The notes beneath the pieces are model-generated. The model did no database searches, had not been told where the DNA came from, and worked only from the letters and a program-made list of their open reading frames with translations. Position numbers and translations under genes: made by a program. A DNA stretch of 64,000 bases from Anaerolineales bacterium (lineage in GTDB: Bacteria > Chloroflexota > Anaerolineae > Anaerolineales > UBA11579). The stretch spans positions 385,875 through 449,874 of the forward strand of contig JAHBVB010000001.1 of the NCBI GenBank assembly GCA_019637805.1, read 5' to 3'. Positions 33,122-41,574 of the stretch are shown one piece after another; the stretch's first letter is position 1, and each line of letters begins with the position of its first letter.

Positions 33122-34285
33122 ATGGAAAAAGAACAACTGGAAAAGAAAGTAGAGTGGCTGGACGCGGAACGCCGCAAGGCCCTGGACACCATCGCAGCCC
33201 TGGAAGCGCGCCTGGCCAAGCTGGAAAGCCAACCCAAACAGGAAAACCAGAGCAAGACGCTGACCAGCCATAAAACGCGCCTGGATACTTACGGGAAACA
33301 ATTGGCGGAACTGGACAAGCTGCTGAAAAGCCAGCAAAGCGCCGAAAAGAAAGATCTGCAGGACGTCAAGAAGAAAACCAGCCAGTTGGAAAAAAGCTTT
33401 GCGCAGGAAAACAAAAGCGTAAACAAGCTGCTGCAGGACTTCCGCCAGGAGATCCTGGAAATTCAGTCGATGCAGAAATCGATCCATGGGCATCGTGAGC
33501 AGCTCGCCCAGCTGGAAGGCCGCATTGAGACGGTCTACGAAAGCATTCAAGACGTGATCACCGGCGAGCAAAAGCGCAGCCAATTGGCGAAAAGCCTGGA
33601 AGACGCCAGCCGGGAAGACGCGGAGCGCTTGACCCAGATGCACGCTGAAGTCGCCGCCCTGCTAACCCGCTTGGAATCCACGGCGAAGCAAAATGAAAAC
33701 CTGTACAACTCCCATCGCAAAGTGGAAAAGCGCATGGATGAGCTGTACAACGCAGAAACCACCCGCCGCCAGGAACATGAAGACGCACAGCAAAAGCTGA
33801 GCCTGATGCAAGTCGAGAATGAACGCAGCTGGAAGCAGTGGGCTCAGCGCCTGGAAGCGTTCGAGAAGCAGTCCGCCCAAATTCCGCAGCAGCTCAGCTC
33901 ACTGGAAAGCACCGAGATGGCCGTAAAACGCGCTCAGCGCTCGTTTGAAGACCTGATCGACAAGATCAACCGTCGCATCAACGAGCTCAACGAGATCCAG
34001 CGGCTGGGAGACCAGCGCTTCCGCCAGGAATGGTCTACCTTCCAGACCGATGCGCAAAAGCGCTGGTCGAACTTCACCCTAACCCAGGAAGAGCAGCAGC
34101 GCGAGCGCGGCCGGCAATATGAAAAGATGAGCGAGCAGGTGCAACGTATGGAAGATACCCTGCGTGAATTGCAGGATGGCCTGCAGCACCTGAATGACCA
34201 GTCGGAACGCAACCTGCAGGCGCTGCTGGAACTGGCCCGTGACTCGCTGGCCGAGAACGAGCGCTTTCTAAGCAACTCCCGTTAA
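33122..34285 (+). CDS. long coiled-coil protein of unknown function
   Basis: The 387 residues are almost entirely charged heptad-type sequence (Glu, Lys, Gln, Leu) with no membrane helix and no globular motif. It reads as an extended cytosolic coiled coil, like parts of SMC-type or cell-division proteins. A TATAAT lies at 33078-33083, giving a leader of about 35 bases. It is transcribed toward the parB gene and separated from it by a shared bidirectional terminator. Neighbourhood with parAB suggests, but does not show, a role in chromosome organisation. Confidence 0.8.
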   Translation: MEKEQLEKKVEWLDAERRKALDTIAALEARLAKLESQPKQENQSKTLTSHKTRLDTYGKQLAELDKLLKSQQSAEKKDLQDVKKKTSQLEKSFAQENKSVNKLLQDFRQEILEIQSMQKSIHGHREQLAQLEGRIETVYESIQDVITGEQKRSQLAKSLEDASREDAERLTQMHAEVAALLTRLESTAKQNENLYNSHRKVEKRMDELYNAETTRRQEHEDAQQKLSLMQVENERSWKQWAQRLEAFEKQSAQIPQQLSSLESTEMAVKRAQRSFEDLIDKINRRINELNEIQRLGDQRFRQEWSTFQTDAQKRWSNFTLTQEEQQRERGRQYEKMSEQVQRMEDTLRELQDGLQHLNDQSERNLQALLELARDSLAENERFLSNSR

Positions 34286-34290
34286 GTGAT

Positions 34291-34320
34291 AAAAACGGCG
34301 GCCCATGGGCCGCCGTTTTT
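34291..34320. terminator. bidirectional terminator between the coiled-coil gene and parB
   Basis: A perfect 30-base palindrome: AAAAACGGCGGCCCA and its complement. A-run and T-run flanks allow it to end both convergent transcripts. It overlaps the last bases of parB. Confidence 0.9.
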
Positions 34321-35163
34321 ATTTGGCTTGCAGCAGCCGCGCGATCAGCGCGTCCAATTCCTCATCAGAATAATAGAACAGAGTGATCTTGCCGCCTTTG
34401 CCGCTGTGCTGCAGGCTGACCTTGGTGCCCAACGCATCGCGCAGTTCGGCCTGCAGGGCACTCACGTCAGCCGATGGAGGGCGCTTGACCGGCGCGGCGG
34501 GCTTGTGGCCTTTGAGCTTACGCACCAGCTCTTCCGTCTGGCGCACGTTGAGGTTTTGACTGAGCACGGTGGCCAAGGCGGCGTTCTGCGCCTTGTCACC
34601 GTCCAACGCCTTGAGGGCGCGCCCGTGGCCCTCTGAAATGCGTCCGGCGGCCAGGGCCTGCTTGACCGCCGCGGAAAGCTCCAGCAAACCGATGGTGTTG
34701 GTGATGGCCACGCGGCTTTTGCCCACACGCTGGGCAATCAGCTCATGCGAGAGGCCAAAGTCCTTATGCAGCTGCTGATAGGCCTCGGCTGCTTCCAATG
34801 GGCTCAGGTCGGCGCGCTGCACATTCTCGATGAGGGCCAGCTCCATCAGGGCCTGGTCGTCCGCCTCGCGCAGCACCACCGGCACATGGGTCAACCCGGC
34901 GAGTTTGGCGGCCTGCCAGCGACGTTCGCCGGCGATGAGCGTGTAGCCGTCCCCAGGGCCGCGCTTGACGATCAGCGGTTGGATGACGCCGTGCATGCGG
35001 ATCGATTCGGCCAGTTCCTGCAACTGCTCCGGCTGGAAGACGGTGCGCGGCTGGTGCGGGTTGGGGCGAATATTTTCCACAGCGGCCTGGTGCACGTCAG
35101 ACGCGGAGATCTCGCTTTCCCGCGGGATGAGCGCATCCAGGCCTTTGCCCAGTCGCGAGGCCA

Positions 35164-35164
<1 letters not shown>
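34319..35164 (-). CDS. parB: chromosome-partitioning protein ParB
   Basis: ParB binds parS sites and spreads on DNA using CTP to load SMC and position the origin. The 281-residue protein starts with the usual SRLGKGLDALIP. Next come the CTP-binding stretch NPHQPR and the motifs GERRWQAAKLAG and LIENVQRADLSPLEAAEAYQ. The helix-turn-helix follows, with LIAQRVGKSRVAITN. The C-terminal dimerisation part ends in LDALIARLLQAK. Its ATG overlaps the parA stop (TGATG). No good parS (TGTTTCACGTGAAACA) was found in the window. Confidence 0.95.
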
Positions 35165-35951
<787 letters not shown>

Positions 35952-35952
<1 letters not shown>

Positions 35953-36818
35953 CAAAACGCCTCAGTGAGGCCGGAGCTGAGCAGATCGACGACATCATCC
36001 CCGCTGGGCACACCGGCCAAGCCGTGATAGTTTACCGAGCGGGTGGCCAGCTGGCTGGCCAGCTTGGCGGCTTGCAGCGGGTCGGCGTTCTGGTACATGC
36101 TTATAAAGAAGGCGGCCGCAAAAACATCGCCGGCCCCGGTGGGGTCCAGCGCTTCGGCCGCAGCGGGCTGCACGCTGAGCTGTTCGCCCTGCGTGTAGAT
36201 GTGGACGGCCGCCGCGCCGTCGGTGACCACCAGTAGCGGGCAGGCGGCCGCCAGGCGTTCGATCTGGGCCTGGTCGCCGCCCAGGTCCTCGCGGGCCAGC
36301 ACGCAGGCATCTGCCTGGGCCAGCACGTGCTCGGCTTCTTCCCATTCGGCGCGGTGTACCTGGCCATCCGGCCCCCAGCCGCGCAGCCAGCCTTGCGGGG
36401 TCACGCCGAGGAACGAATCATCAAAAAAGGAAAGGATGCGGGCGGAGACTTCCTGCGCCACCGGGGCCAGATGCAAGATGCGCGGGGCGCGCCAGGCCTC
36501 TGGAATGAAGTGGAAGTCCAACTGCGGGCCGAGGCTGGGCAGATAGCGCTGAGCGCGGTCGCCGGTGGCGGTGTAGATGTTCTCAAAAGTGCTGCTGCGC
36601 TCGGCGCCCAGGTTGAGGATGGGGATGTCCACCAGAGGGCCAAGGGGCAATTCCTCGCCCCAGGCGGTCAGGATGCCCGGCCGCCAGCCAAAGGCTTTGG
36701 CGGTAAGGGCCGCATAAGCCGCCGAGCCGCCCAGGCGCGGACCGAGGGCGGTTTGGTCGATGGTGATGTGACCCACGACCAGGTAGTCTATGGCTTCAAA
36801 ACGGCCCAGGTGATGCAT
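35952..36818 (-). CDS. PfkB-family sugar/nucleoside kinase
   Basis: The 288-residue protein belongs to the ribokinase/PfkB family. Near the N-terminus it has GGSAAYAAL, and near the C-terminus the PfkB signature DPTGAGDVFAAAF with the catalytic aspartate. The phosphate acceptor (sugar, nucleoside or other alcohol) is not evident. It is smaller than many family members, with a reduced lid region. A perfect TATAAT lies 7 bases before the ATG, so the operon message is probably leaderless. It is the promoter-proximal gene of the pfkB-parA-parB operon, an unusual partner for partition genes. Confidence 0.88.
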
Positions 36819-36825
36819 GGCGTGG

Positions 36826-36831
36826 ATTATA
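36826..36831 (-). promoter_or_regulatory. -10 hexamer directly before the pfkB-parA-parB operon
   Basis: TATAAT on the minus strand ends 7 bases before the ATG at 36818. No ribosome-binding sequence is present, so the message is likely leaderless. Confidence 0.6.
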
Positions 36832-37001
36832 GCTGATAGCTGATTGGCTCTTAGTTGCTGGCTGCCTGATAGCGAACAATTGCATAAAAAACCGGGCTAA
36901 TTTATACTCCTTGCAACTTTGTTTGGGGAATAGCACCTCCCCCGCGCTTCAGCCAGCAAGGGTGGCGTTCTACAAAGCGCACAACAACTTGCTAACAGAA
37001 T

Positions 37002-38207
37002 ATGCGAAAAACCCTCCGCCCTCCCGCTGGCGTGGCGCTAGTCGTATCCTTGGCTTTGTTGTTCGCCTCACCAGCGCCTGCCGCCGCCGCGCCCGGCCCG
37101 CTGTGCTATGTGCGCCCTGGCGGCCCGGGGCCGGATGGGGATTCCTGGGCCACGGCCTATGCCAACCCTCAAGATGCCCTGGCAGACCACAGCTGCACAG
37201 AAATCTGGGTAGCTGGGGGCACTTATCTGCCGGACGAATCTGACCCCGGCAACCAAACCCTCAGCTTCGGCCTCAAGACCAGCGTAGAGATCTATGGCGG
37301 TTTTGTGGGCACGGAATCCCAGCGGGACCAGCGGAATTGGCTGGCCAACCAAACCATCCTCAGCGGCAACATTGGCGCCCCAGGCGATAACACGGACAAC
37401 AGCTACCATGTAGTGGTCGGCAACGCCGGCCCTTCCAGCATACTGGACGGCTTCATCATCCGTGACGGCTACGCCCATGGGCTCGGCGGTGGGCATAACC
37501 TAGGTGGCGGCATCTTGATAAACAGCGGCAGCCCGACACTACGCAACCTGAGGATCGCAGACAATCAAGGCGCACTCGGCGGCGGCATGTACGTTGGCCA
37601 GGGCAACCCGGTGCTTAACCAAGTCATCTTTATCGACAATTCCGCCGACTTTGCAGGGGGTATGTATGCCCAAGAAGGAAGCTCCACGCTGACCGATGTC
37701 ACCTTTGATAGAAATGAGGCTACCAGCGCGTTGGGCGGCTGGGGCGGCGGTTTGGCGATCGCTACCAGCACGACCAGCGCCACGCTGAACAACGTGACCT
37801 TCTCCCGCAACACGGCACAAGGCCCGGGTGGCGGCATGTACAACGGGGGCAATGTCTTGCTGACCAATGTCACTTTCGCTTTCAACGAGTCCGTTTCCGG
37901 AGGTGGCGCCTTTCACAATTTGGACAGCGGCGCCACGATCAACCATGCCACCTTTCGGGACAATGACGGCCTGGGCGACAGTCTGATGCTGGAGGCCGGT
38001 GCAGTCACCGTGACCAACAGCTTGTTTGGTATCACAACGGCCGCTCACTTCAATTTGACCGGGCGGCAGCCTGGCTGTCATCGACAGCCTGGTGCCGGTG
38101 GCCTGCCCGCTGATCGCCGGCTTAGCCTGCACCAACGTAATTGTCGGCGCCACGCTGCTGGGCGCGCTGCAGAACAACGGCGGCTTCACCCAGACAATGC
38201 ATATTGA
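37002..38207 (+). CDS. broken surface protein, 5' fragment: signal peptide and first beta-helix module
   Basis: The ATG at 37002 opens a secreted protein with a signal peptide (LVVSLALLFASPAPAAAA). A right-handed beta-helix-type module follows, with short repeats of the form LxNVTFxxNxAxxGGGMxN, as in polymorphic outer-surface or parallel-beta-helix proteins. The real sequence similarity ends near residue 352, at a GGG run (38061-38063). After it about 48 residues are an out-of-frame tail ending at 38207. Removing one G restores a frame that joins the downstream fragment. I therefore read this as the front half of a single gene spanning 37002-40518. The pairing is strengthened by the fact that the downstream fragment repeats the same module. 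Confidence 0.82.
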   Translation: MRKTLRPPAGVALVVSLALLFASPAPAAAAPGPLCYVRPGGPGPDGDSWATAYANPQDALADHSCTEIWVAGGTYLPDESDPGNQTLSFGLKTSVEIYGGFVGTESQRDQRNWLANQTILSGNIGAPGDNTDNSYHVVVGNAGPSSILDGFIIRDGYAHGLGGGHNLGGGILINSGSPTLRNLRIADNQGALGGGMYVGQGNPVLNQVIFIDNSADFAGGMYAQEGSSTLTDVTFDRNEATSALGGWGGGLAIATSTTSATLNNVTFSRNTAQGPGGGMYNGGNVLLTNVTFAFNESVSGGGAFHNLDSGATINHATFRDNDGLGDSLMLEAGAVTVTNSLFGITTAAHFNLTGRQPGCHRQPGAGGLPADRRLSLHQRNCRRHAAGRAAEQRRLHPDNAY

Positions 38208-38352
38208 GTCTGGTTCGCCGGCGATCGATGCCGGTGGGGTTAACGCCGCTTGCGCCGCCACATAGCAGCGCGGTGTCCCCCGCCCTCAGCTTGCTGCCTG
38301 CGACCTGGGCGCCTATGAATTTATTGACCACGCCGCCGGCCCGCGCTGCTAT

Positions 38353-40518
38353 GTGGATGCGGACATTAGCTGGGCGGGCAGCGGCAGTTCTTGGGCCGCC
38401 GCCTATCGCGACCTGCAGCATGCCCTGATCAACAGTAACTGCAAGGAAATCTGGGTAGCCGAGGGTACTTACAAGCCGGACAGCGGCACCGGTGACCGCG
38501 ATATTAGCTTCGTGCTCCCGTTCACCGGAGTGGAGATTTATGGCGGCTTCACTGGCATCGAGACCCTACTGAGCGAGCGCGATTGGCAGGCGAACCCCAC
38601 CATCCTCAGCGGCGAGATCGGCGCGTTGGGCTCCACGGACAATTCCTACCACGTGGTCATCGTCGGCGGGCCACACCTCCCGATCGTGCTGGACGGCTTC
38701 ACCATCCGCGATGGCTATGCCGATGGGCCAGGCTTGCATACCGAGGGCGGCGGCATGTATATCGACGGCGGCAGCCCCACGCTCGCCAATCTGATAATTA
38801 GGGACAACCATGCGCCCCTGGTCGGCGGCAATGGCGGCGGCATGTTAAATAGTGCGGGCTCTAACCCGGCTTTGGTGAACGTTGCCTTGATTAGCAACAC
38901 CACTGCTGGACAAGGCGGCGGGATCTACAACCGGACCTCAAACCCCTCCCTTTTGGATGTCACGTTTACCATGAATTCGGCCTTTGCTGGCGGCGGGATG
39001 GCCAACCTCAACAGCGACCCGTTTATAGATAACACCACGTTCGATCGAAACAGTGCTGTCAATTCAGGTGGCGGTATCAGTAACCTGAGCAGTGACCCGG
39101 TTCTCAACAACGTAACTTTCCACAACAACACTGCGCCCGTTGGAGCCGCCATGGAGAATGCCGGCGGCATGCAGACTTTGAACAATGTGACCTTCAGCGA
39201 CAACACAGCCTCCCTTCAGGGCGGCGCTATGCGCAATGGTGTCAACAGCAATATGCAAATCAACAACAGCATCCTGTGGGGCAATACACCGGGTGAAATT
39301 GTGAGTGTATCTGCTGGAGTGACCCTCACCATCAACGACAGTTTGGTGCAAGGCGGCTGTCCAGTCGGGCTCGGAACCATCACTTGCAGCGGCGCGCGGC
39401 TGACTGCCGACCCGCTGCTCGGCCCGCTACAAGACAACGGCGGCCTCACCCACACTTTCGCCCTGGGAGCCGCCTCGCCGGCCATCGACGCCGGCAACAG
39501 TTCCACCTGTCTGGCGGCCGACCAGCGCGGCGTGACTCGCCCACAGTACGCTGGCTGCGACATGGGCGCCTACGAATACGATGGCGCGCTGCCGCCGGCA
39601 GAGGGCGGGCGCTCCCAACGGGGCAGCAAAGGGATTGACCCGGGCGGCCTGACCCGGCTCGACTTTGGGCGCATTGCGGTGCTGGTGCCTGCCGGAGCGC
39701 TTTTTGGCGACGGCCAGGATTGCTCAGTCTCGATAGAGATGCGAGGCGATTCGGCAGAATTCGGCTTCCAGCTGGACGACACGGTCTGGGATGTGAAAGT
39801 GCTTTGCAAGGAGCGCCCAGTCAACCTCTTCCAGTTACCGCTCAGCGTATGCATCCGGCCTGTGGATGGCGTGACCGGGGATAAGAACGTTTACCACCGT
39901 CACGCCGAAGCTGATTTTGCCCCATTGGCTGGCAGCAACGATCTGCCAGGGTTTGTCTGCGGGAAAACCCGCACGCTCTCACTGTTCACCCTCGGCCAGC
40001 TGGCCCTGCCCGCCACCGGCTTTGCGCCGGGTGCGGTCACCCAGATGGCCGTCCAGCCCGTCGAACTGACCTACGCGGCCAGCGACATGACCCTCAGCAT
40101 CCCCAAGCTGGGCCTGGAGCTGGACATCCTCGGCGTGCCGCAAGGGCCGAACGGTTGGGATGTGAGTTGGCTCTCCACCGACCAGGCGGGCTACCTTTAC
40201 GGGACCACTTTCCCGACTTGGAAAGGCAACTCTGTGCTCACCGCCCATGTCTGGAACGCGGACAACACCCCTGGCCCCTTCTATGCCCTCAAGAACCTGC
40301 AGCATGGCGACCGCTTCAGCATCTCGGCATACGGCCAAACCTACATCTACGAAGTGCGCAGCAACCGCCTGATCAACGAGAGCAATCTGAATGTACTGGC
40401 CTCAAGCAGTAACTATTCGCAAATCACCTTGATCACCTGCGAGACCTTTGATGCCGCCAGCGGTGAGTATCTCTATCGGCGGGCGGTGGGGGCGGTGCTG
40501 GTGAGCGTTAGCCAATAG
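38353..40518 (+). CDS. broken surface protein, 3' fragment: second beta-helix module, LPATG motif and sortase domain
   Basis: This frame is open from the TAG at 38263-38265 to 40518; 38353 (GTG) is only the first possible start, and it has no signal peptide. It repeats the module of the upstream fragment (CYVDADISWAGSGSSWAAAY against CYVRPGGPGPDGDSWATAY). A four-cysteine module, the motif LPATGFAPG (40006-40032) and a C-terminal sortase domain follow. The presumed catalytic residues are His in TAHVWNAD (residue 632), Cys in LITCE (696) and Arg in YRRAV (709/710). The sortase part starts at SIPKLGL and is of the class seen in exported Chloroflexota and actinobacterial sortases. If translated alone it would stay in the cytoplasm, so it is probably a pseudogene half. 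Confidence 0.8.
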   Translation: MDADISWAGSGSSWAAAYRDLQHALINSNCKEIWVAEGTYKPDSGTGDRDISFVLPFTGVEIYGGFTGIETLLSERDWQANPTILSGEIGALGSTDNSYHVVIVGGPHLPIVLDGFTIRDGYADGPGLHTEGGGMYIDGGSPTLANLIIRDNHAPLVGGNGGGMLNSAGSNPALVNVALISNTTAGQGGGIYNRTSNPSLLDVTFTMNSAFAGGGMANLNSDPFIDNTTFDRNSAVNSGGGISNLSSDPVLNNVTFHNNTAPVGAAMENAGGMQTLNNVTFSDNTASLQGGAMRNGVNSNMQINNSILWGNTPGEIVSVSAGVTLTINDSLVQGGCPVGLGTITCSGARLTADPLLGPLQDNGGLTHTFALGAASPAIDAGNSSTCLAADQRGVTRPQYAGCDMGAYEYDGALPPAEGGRSQRGSKGIDPGGLTRLDFGRIAVLVPAGALFGDGQDCSVSIEMRGDSAEFGFQLDDTVWDVKVLCKERPVNLFQLPLSVCIRPVDGVTGDKNVYHRHAEADFAPLAGSNDLPGFVCGKTRTLSLFTLGQLALPATGFAPGAVTQMAVQPVELTYAASDMTLSIPKLGLELDILGVPQGPNGWDVSWLSTDQAGYLYGTTFPTWKGNSVLTAHVWNADNTPGPFYALKNLQHGDRFSISAYGQTYIYEVRSNRLINESNLNVLASSSNYSQITLITCETFDAASGEYLYRRAVGAVLVSVSQ
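40006..40020 (+). other. LPATG sorting-type motif in the broken surface protein
   Basis: These five codons encode LPATG, followed by FAPG, about 16 residues before the start of the sortase domain of the same chain. There is no hydrophobic segment with a basic tail after it, unlike classical sortase substrates. Confidence 0.75.
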
Positions 40519-40548
40519 TAATCAGCTGTTAGCAATGATGTCTAAGTA

Positions 40549-40613
40549 GGGCGGCTTGCAAGCCGCCCCAATGATGAACAGCAGGGCCGGTCTGAAGACC
40601 GGCCCTTGCTGTT
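40549..40613. terminator. two tandem hairpins between convergent genes
   Basis: A perfect 20-base palindrome (GGGCGGCTTG and its complement, 40549-40568) is followed by a long hairpin at 40577-40613. The latter pairs AGGGCCGGTC with GACCGGCCCT around TGAA and extends through AACAGC/GCTGTT past one bulged base. They separate the plus-strand surface protein from the minus-strand hydrolase and probably end both transcripts. T-runs are lacking. Confidence 0.7.
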
Positions 40614-40632
40614 GACTGTGAACTGTAGGCTG

Positions 40633-41409
40633 TCAACTATTCAAAAAATCGCGCACGATCTGGTTGAAGCGCTGCGGCTGTTCCAGGTTGGGCACATGGC
40701 CGGCGCCCTCGATCAATTCCAGCTGGCCGTTGGGCAGCGCGGCGGCCATGGCTTCGGCTTCGCTGTAGGGGATGACCTGATCCTGTGTCCCATGCACCAC
40801 CAAGGCCGGCATGTGCAGTTCGGGCAGCAGCTGGCTGGCGTCCGGCCGGTCGCGCATGGCGCCCAGGGCGGCCACCACGCCGGCCTGGCTGGCGGTGGCC
40901 ATGATGGCTTGCAGCTCGACGGCCACCGCGGGTTGCACCGTGTAGGTGTCCGGGGCGAGCAGTTTGGGGAACATGCCCTCAGCGACCACGCCGGGACCCT
41001 GCTCTTGCACTTTGGCAATCGTGGCATCCCGCCCGGCCTTGGCTTCAGCGGAGTCGGCCCCAGCCCGGGTGGAGAGCAGCAGCAGCGCGCCGACACGCTC
41101 CGGGAATAAGCGGGCGAAGGCCAGGGCGATGTAACCGCCCATCGAAAGCCCACCCACCGCCACCGGTTCCAGAATATCCAGCGCGTCCAGCAGCGCCACG
41201 CAATCTTCGGCGTAGCTTTCTACGCTGGCGGCATCCACCGCGGCCGAGTCGCCGAAGCCAGGCAGGTCAGGCGCCAGCAGGCGCGCGCCAAGGGCATCCG
41301 ACTGGGCCGCCCACATGCGGCTGCTGAACGGAAAGCCGTGAATGAGCAAAAGCGGCTTGCCCGAACCGGTCTCTTCAAAGTGCAAGCTGAGTGTTTGCGT
41401 ATTTTCCAT
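40633..41409 (-). CDS. alpha/beta-hydrolase fold protein
   Basis: A 258-residue alpha/beta hydrolase of the haloperoxidase/3-oxoadipate enol-lactonase type. The nucleophile elbow is GLSMGGY (Ser). The acid is Asp in VHGTQDQVIP and the base His in GAGHVPN; HGFPFSS forms the oxyanion region. The substrate is unknown. The ATG at 41409 is used: TACACT stands 6 bases before it and there is no ribosome site, which fits a leaderless start. Upstream in-frame codons to 41451 run through the promoter. It diverges from the MFS exporter pair across an AT-rich spacer. Confidence 0.88.
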   Translation of the reverse strand: MENTQTLSLHFEETGSGKPLLLIHGFPFSSRMWAAQSDALGARLLAPDLPGFGDSAAVDAASVESYAEDCVALLDALDILEPVAVGGLSMGGYIALAFARLFPERVGALLLLSTRAGADSAEAKAGRDATIAKVQEQGPGVVAEGMFPKLLAPDTYTVQPAVAVELQAIMATASQAGVVAALGAMRDRPDASQLLPELHMPALVVHGTQDQVIPYSEAEAMAAALPNGQLELIEGAGHVPNLEQPQRFNQIVRDFLNS

Positions 41410-41415
41410 AAGAAA

Positions 41416-41421
41416 AGTGTA
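41416..41421 (-). promoter_or_regulatory. -10 hexamer directly before the alpha/beta-hydrolase gene
   Basis: TACACT on the minus strand ends 6 bases before the ATG at 41409, with TTTGAT about 16 bases further upstream as a weak -35. This suggests a leaderless message. Confidence 0.4.
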
Positions 41422-41480
41422 TCCGATTTTGTCAAAAATCAAAAACTTCAAAGTAAATATTAGAATTCATCAGTTTAGTA

Positions 41481-41508
41481 TTGACAAATTCAAAATCATC
41501 TTTATAAT
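41481..41508 (+). promoter_or_regulatory. near-consensus sigma-70 promoter of the MFS exporter operon
   Basis: A perfect -35 TTGACA (41481-41486) and a perfect -10 TATAAT (41503-41508) are separated by 16 bases, in an AT-rich island. Transcription should start near 41515, just before the AAGGAG ribosome site of the leader peptide. It is the strongest promoter seen in the window. Confidence 0.88.
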
Positions 41509-41529
41509 TTCTCGCATAAGGAGTTAAAA

Positions 41530-41571
41530 ATGTTTATTTCTCTACTTTTGCGCTTTAGATTTCTGTTTTAG
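41530..41571 (+). CDS. 13-residue leader peptide MFISLLLRFRFLF upstream of MFS exporters
   Basis: A perfect AAGGAG lies 6 bases before an ATG that opens a 13-codon frame encoding MFISLLLRFRFLF. It ends in TAG three bases before the ATG of the first exporter. The exporter has no ribosome site of its own, so its translation must depend on ribosomes leaving the leader. The peptide contains Arg-Phe-Arg, which fits the Arg/Lys-X-Arg/Lys arrest motif of macrolide-responsive leader peptides (as in ErmDL and the mef leader, where it is Arg-Leu-Arg). The exporters resemble Mef-type macrolide efflux proteins. That it senses a ribosome-targeting drug is an inference. Confidence 0.72.
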   Translation: MFISLLLRFRFLF

Positions 41572-41574
41572 CGA

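Noticed and set aside
38055-38070. Programmed ribosomal frameshift at the GGG run in the surface gene
   Set aside because: There is no classical slippery heptamer, and a separate in-frame TAG lies 200 bases on, which frameshifting would not bypass; mutation or sequencing error is simpler.
37002-40518. CRISPR-like periodicity in the glycine-rich repeats of the surface gene
   Set aside because: The repeats are coding beta-helix units with variable length and sequence; there are no uniform direct repeats with unique spacers here or elsewhere in the window.
40549-40613. Insertion-sequence ends or attachment site at the tandem hairpins
   Set aside because: No transposase, no target duplication and a position between convergent genes; terminators explain them better.
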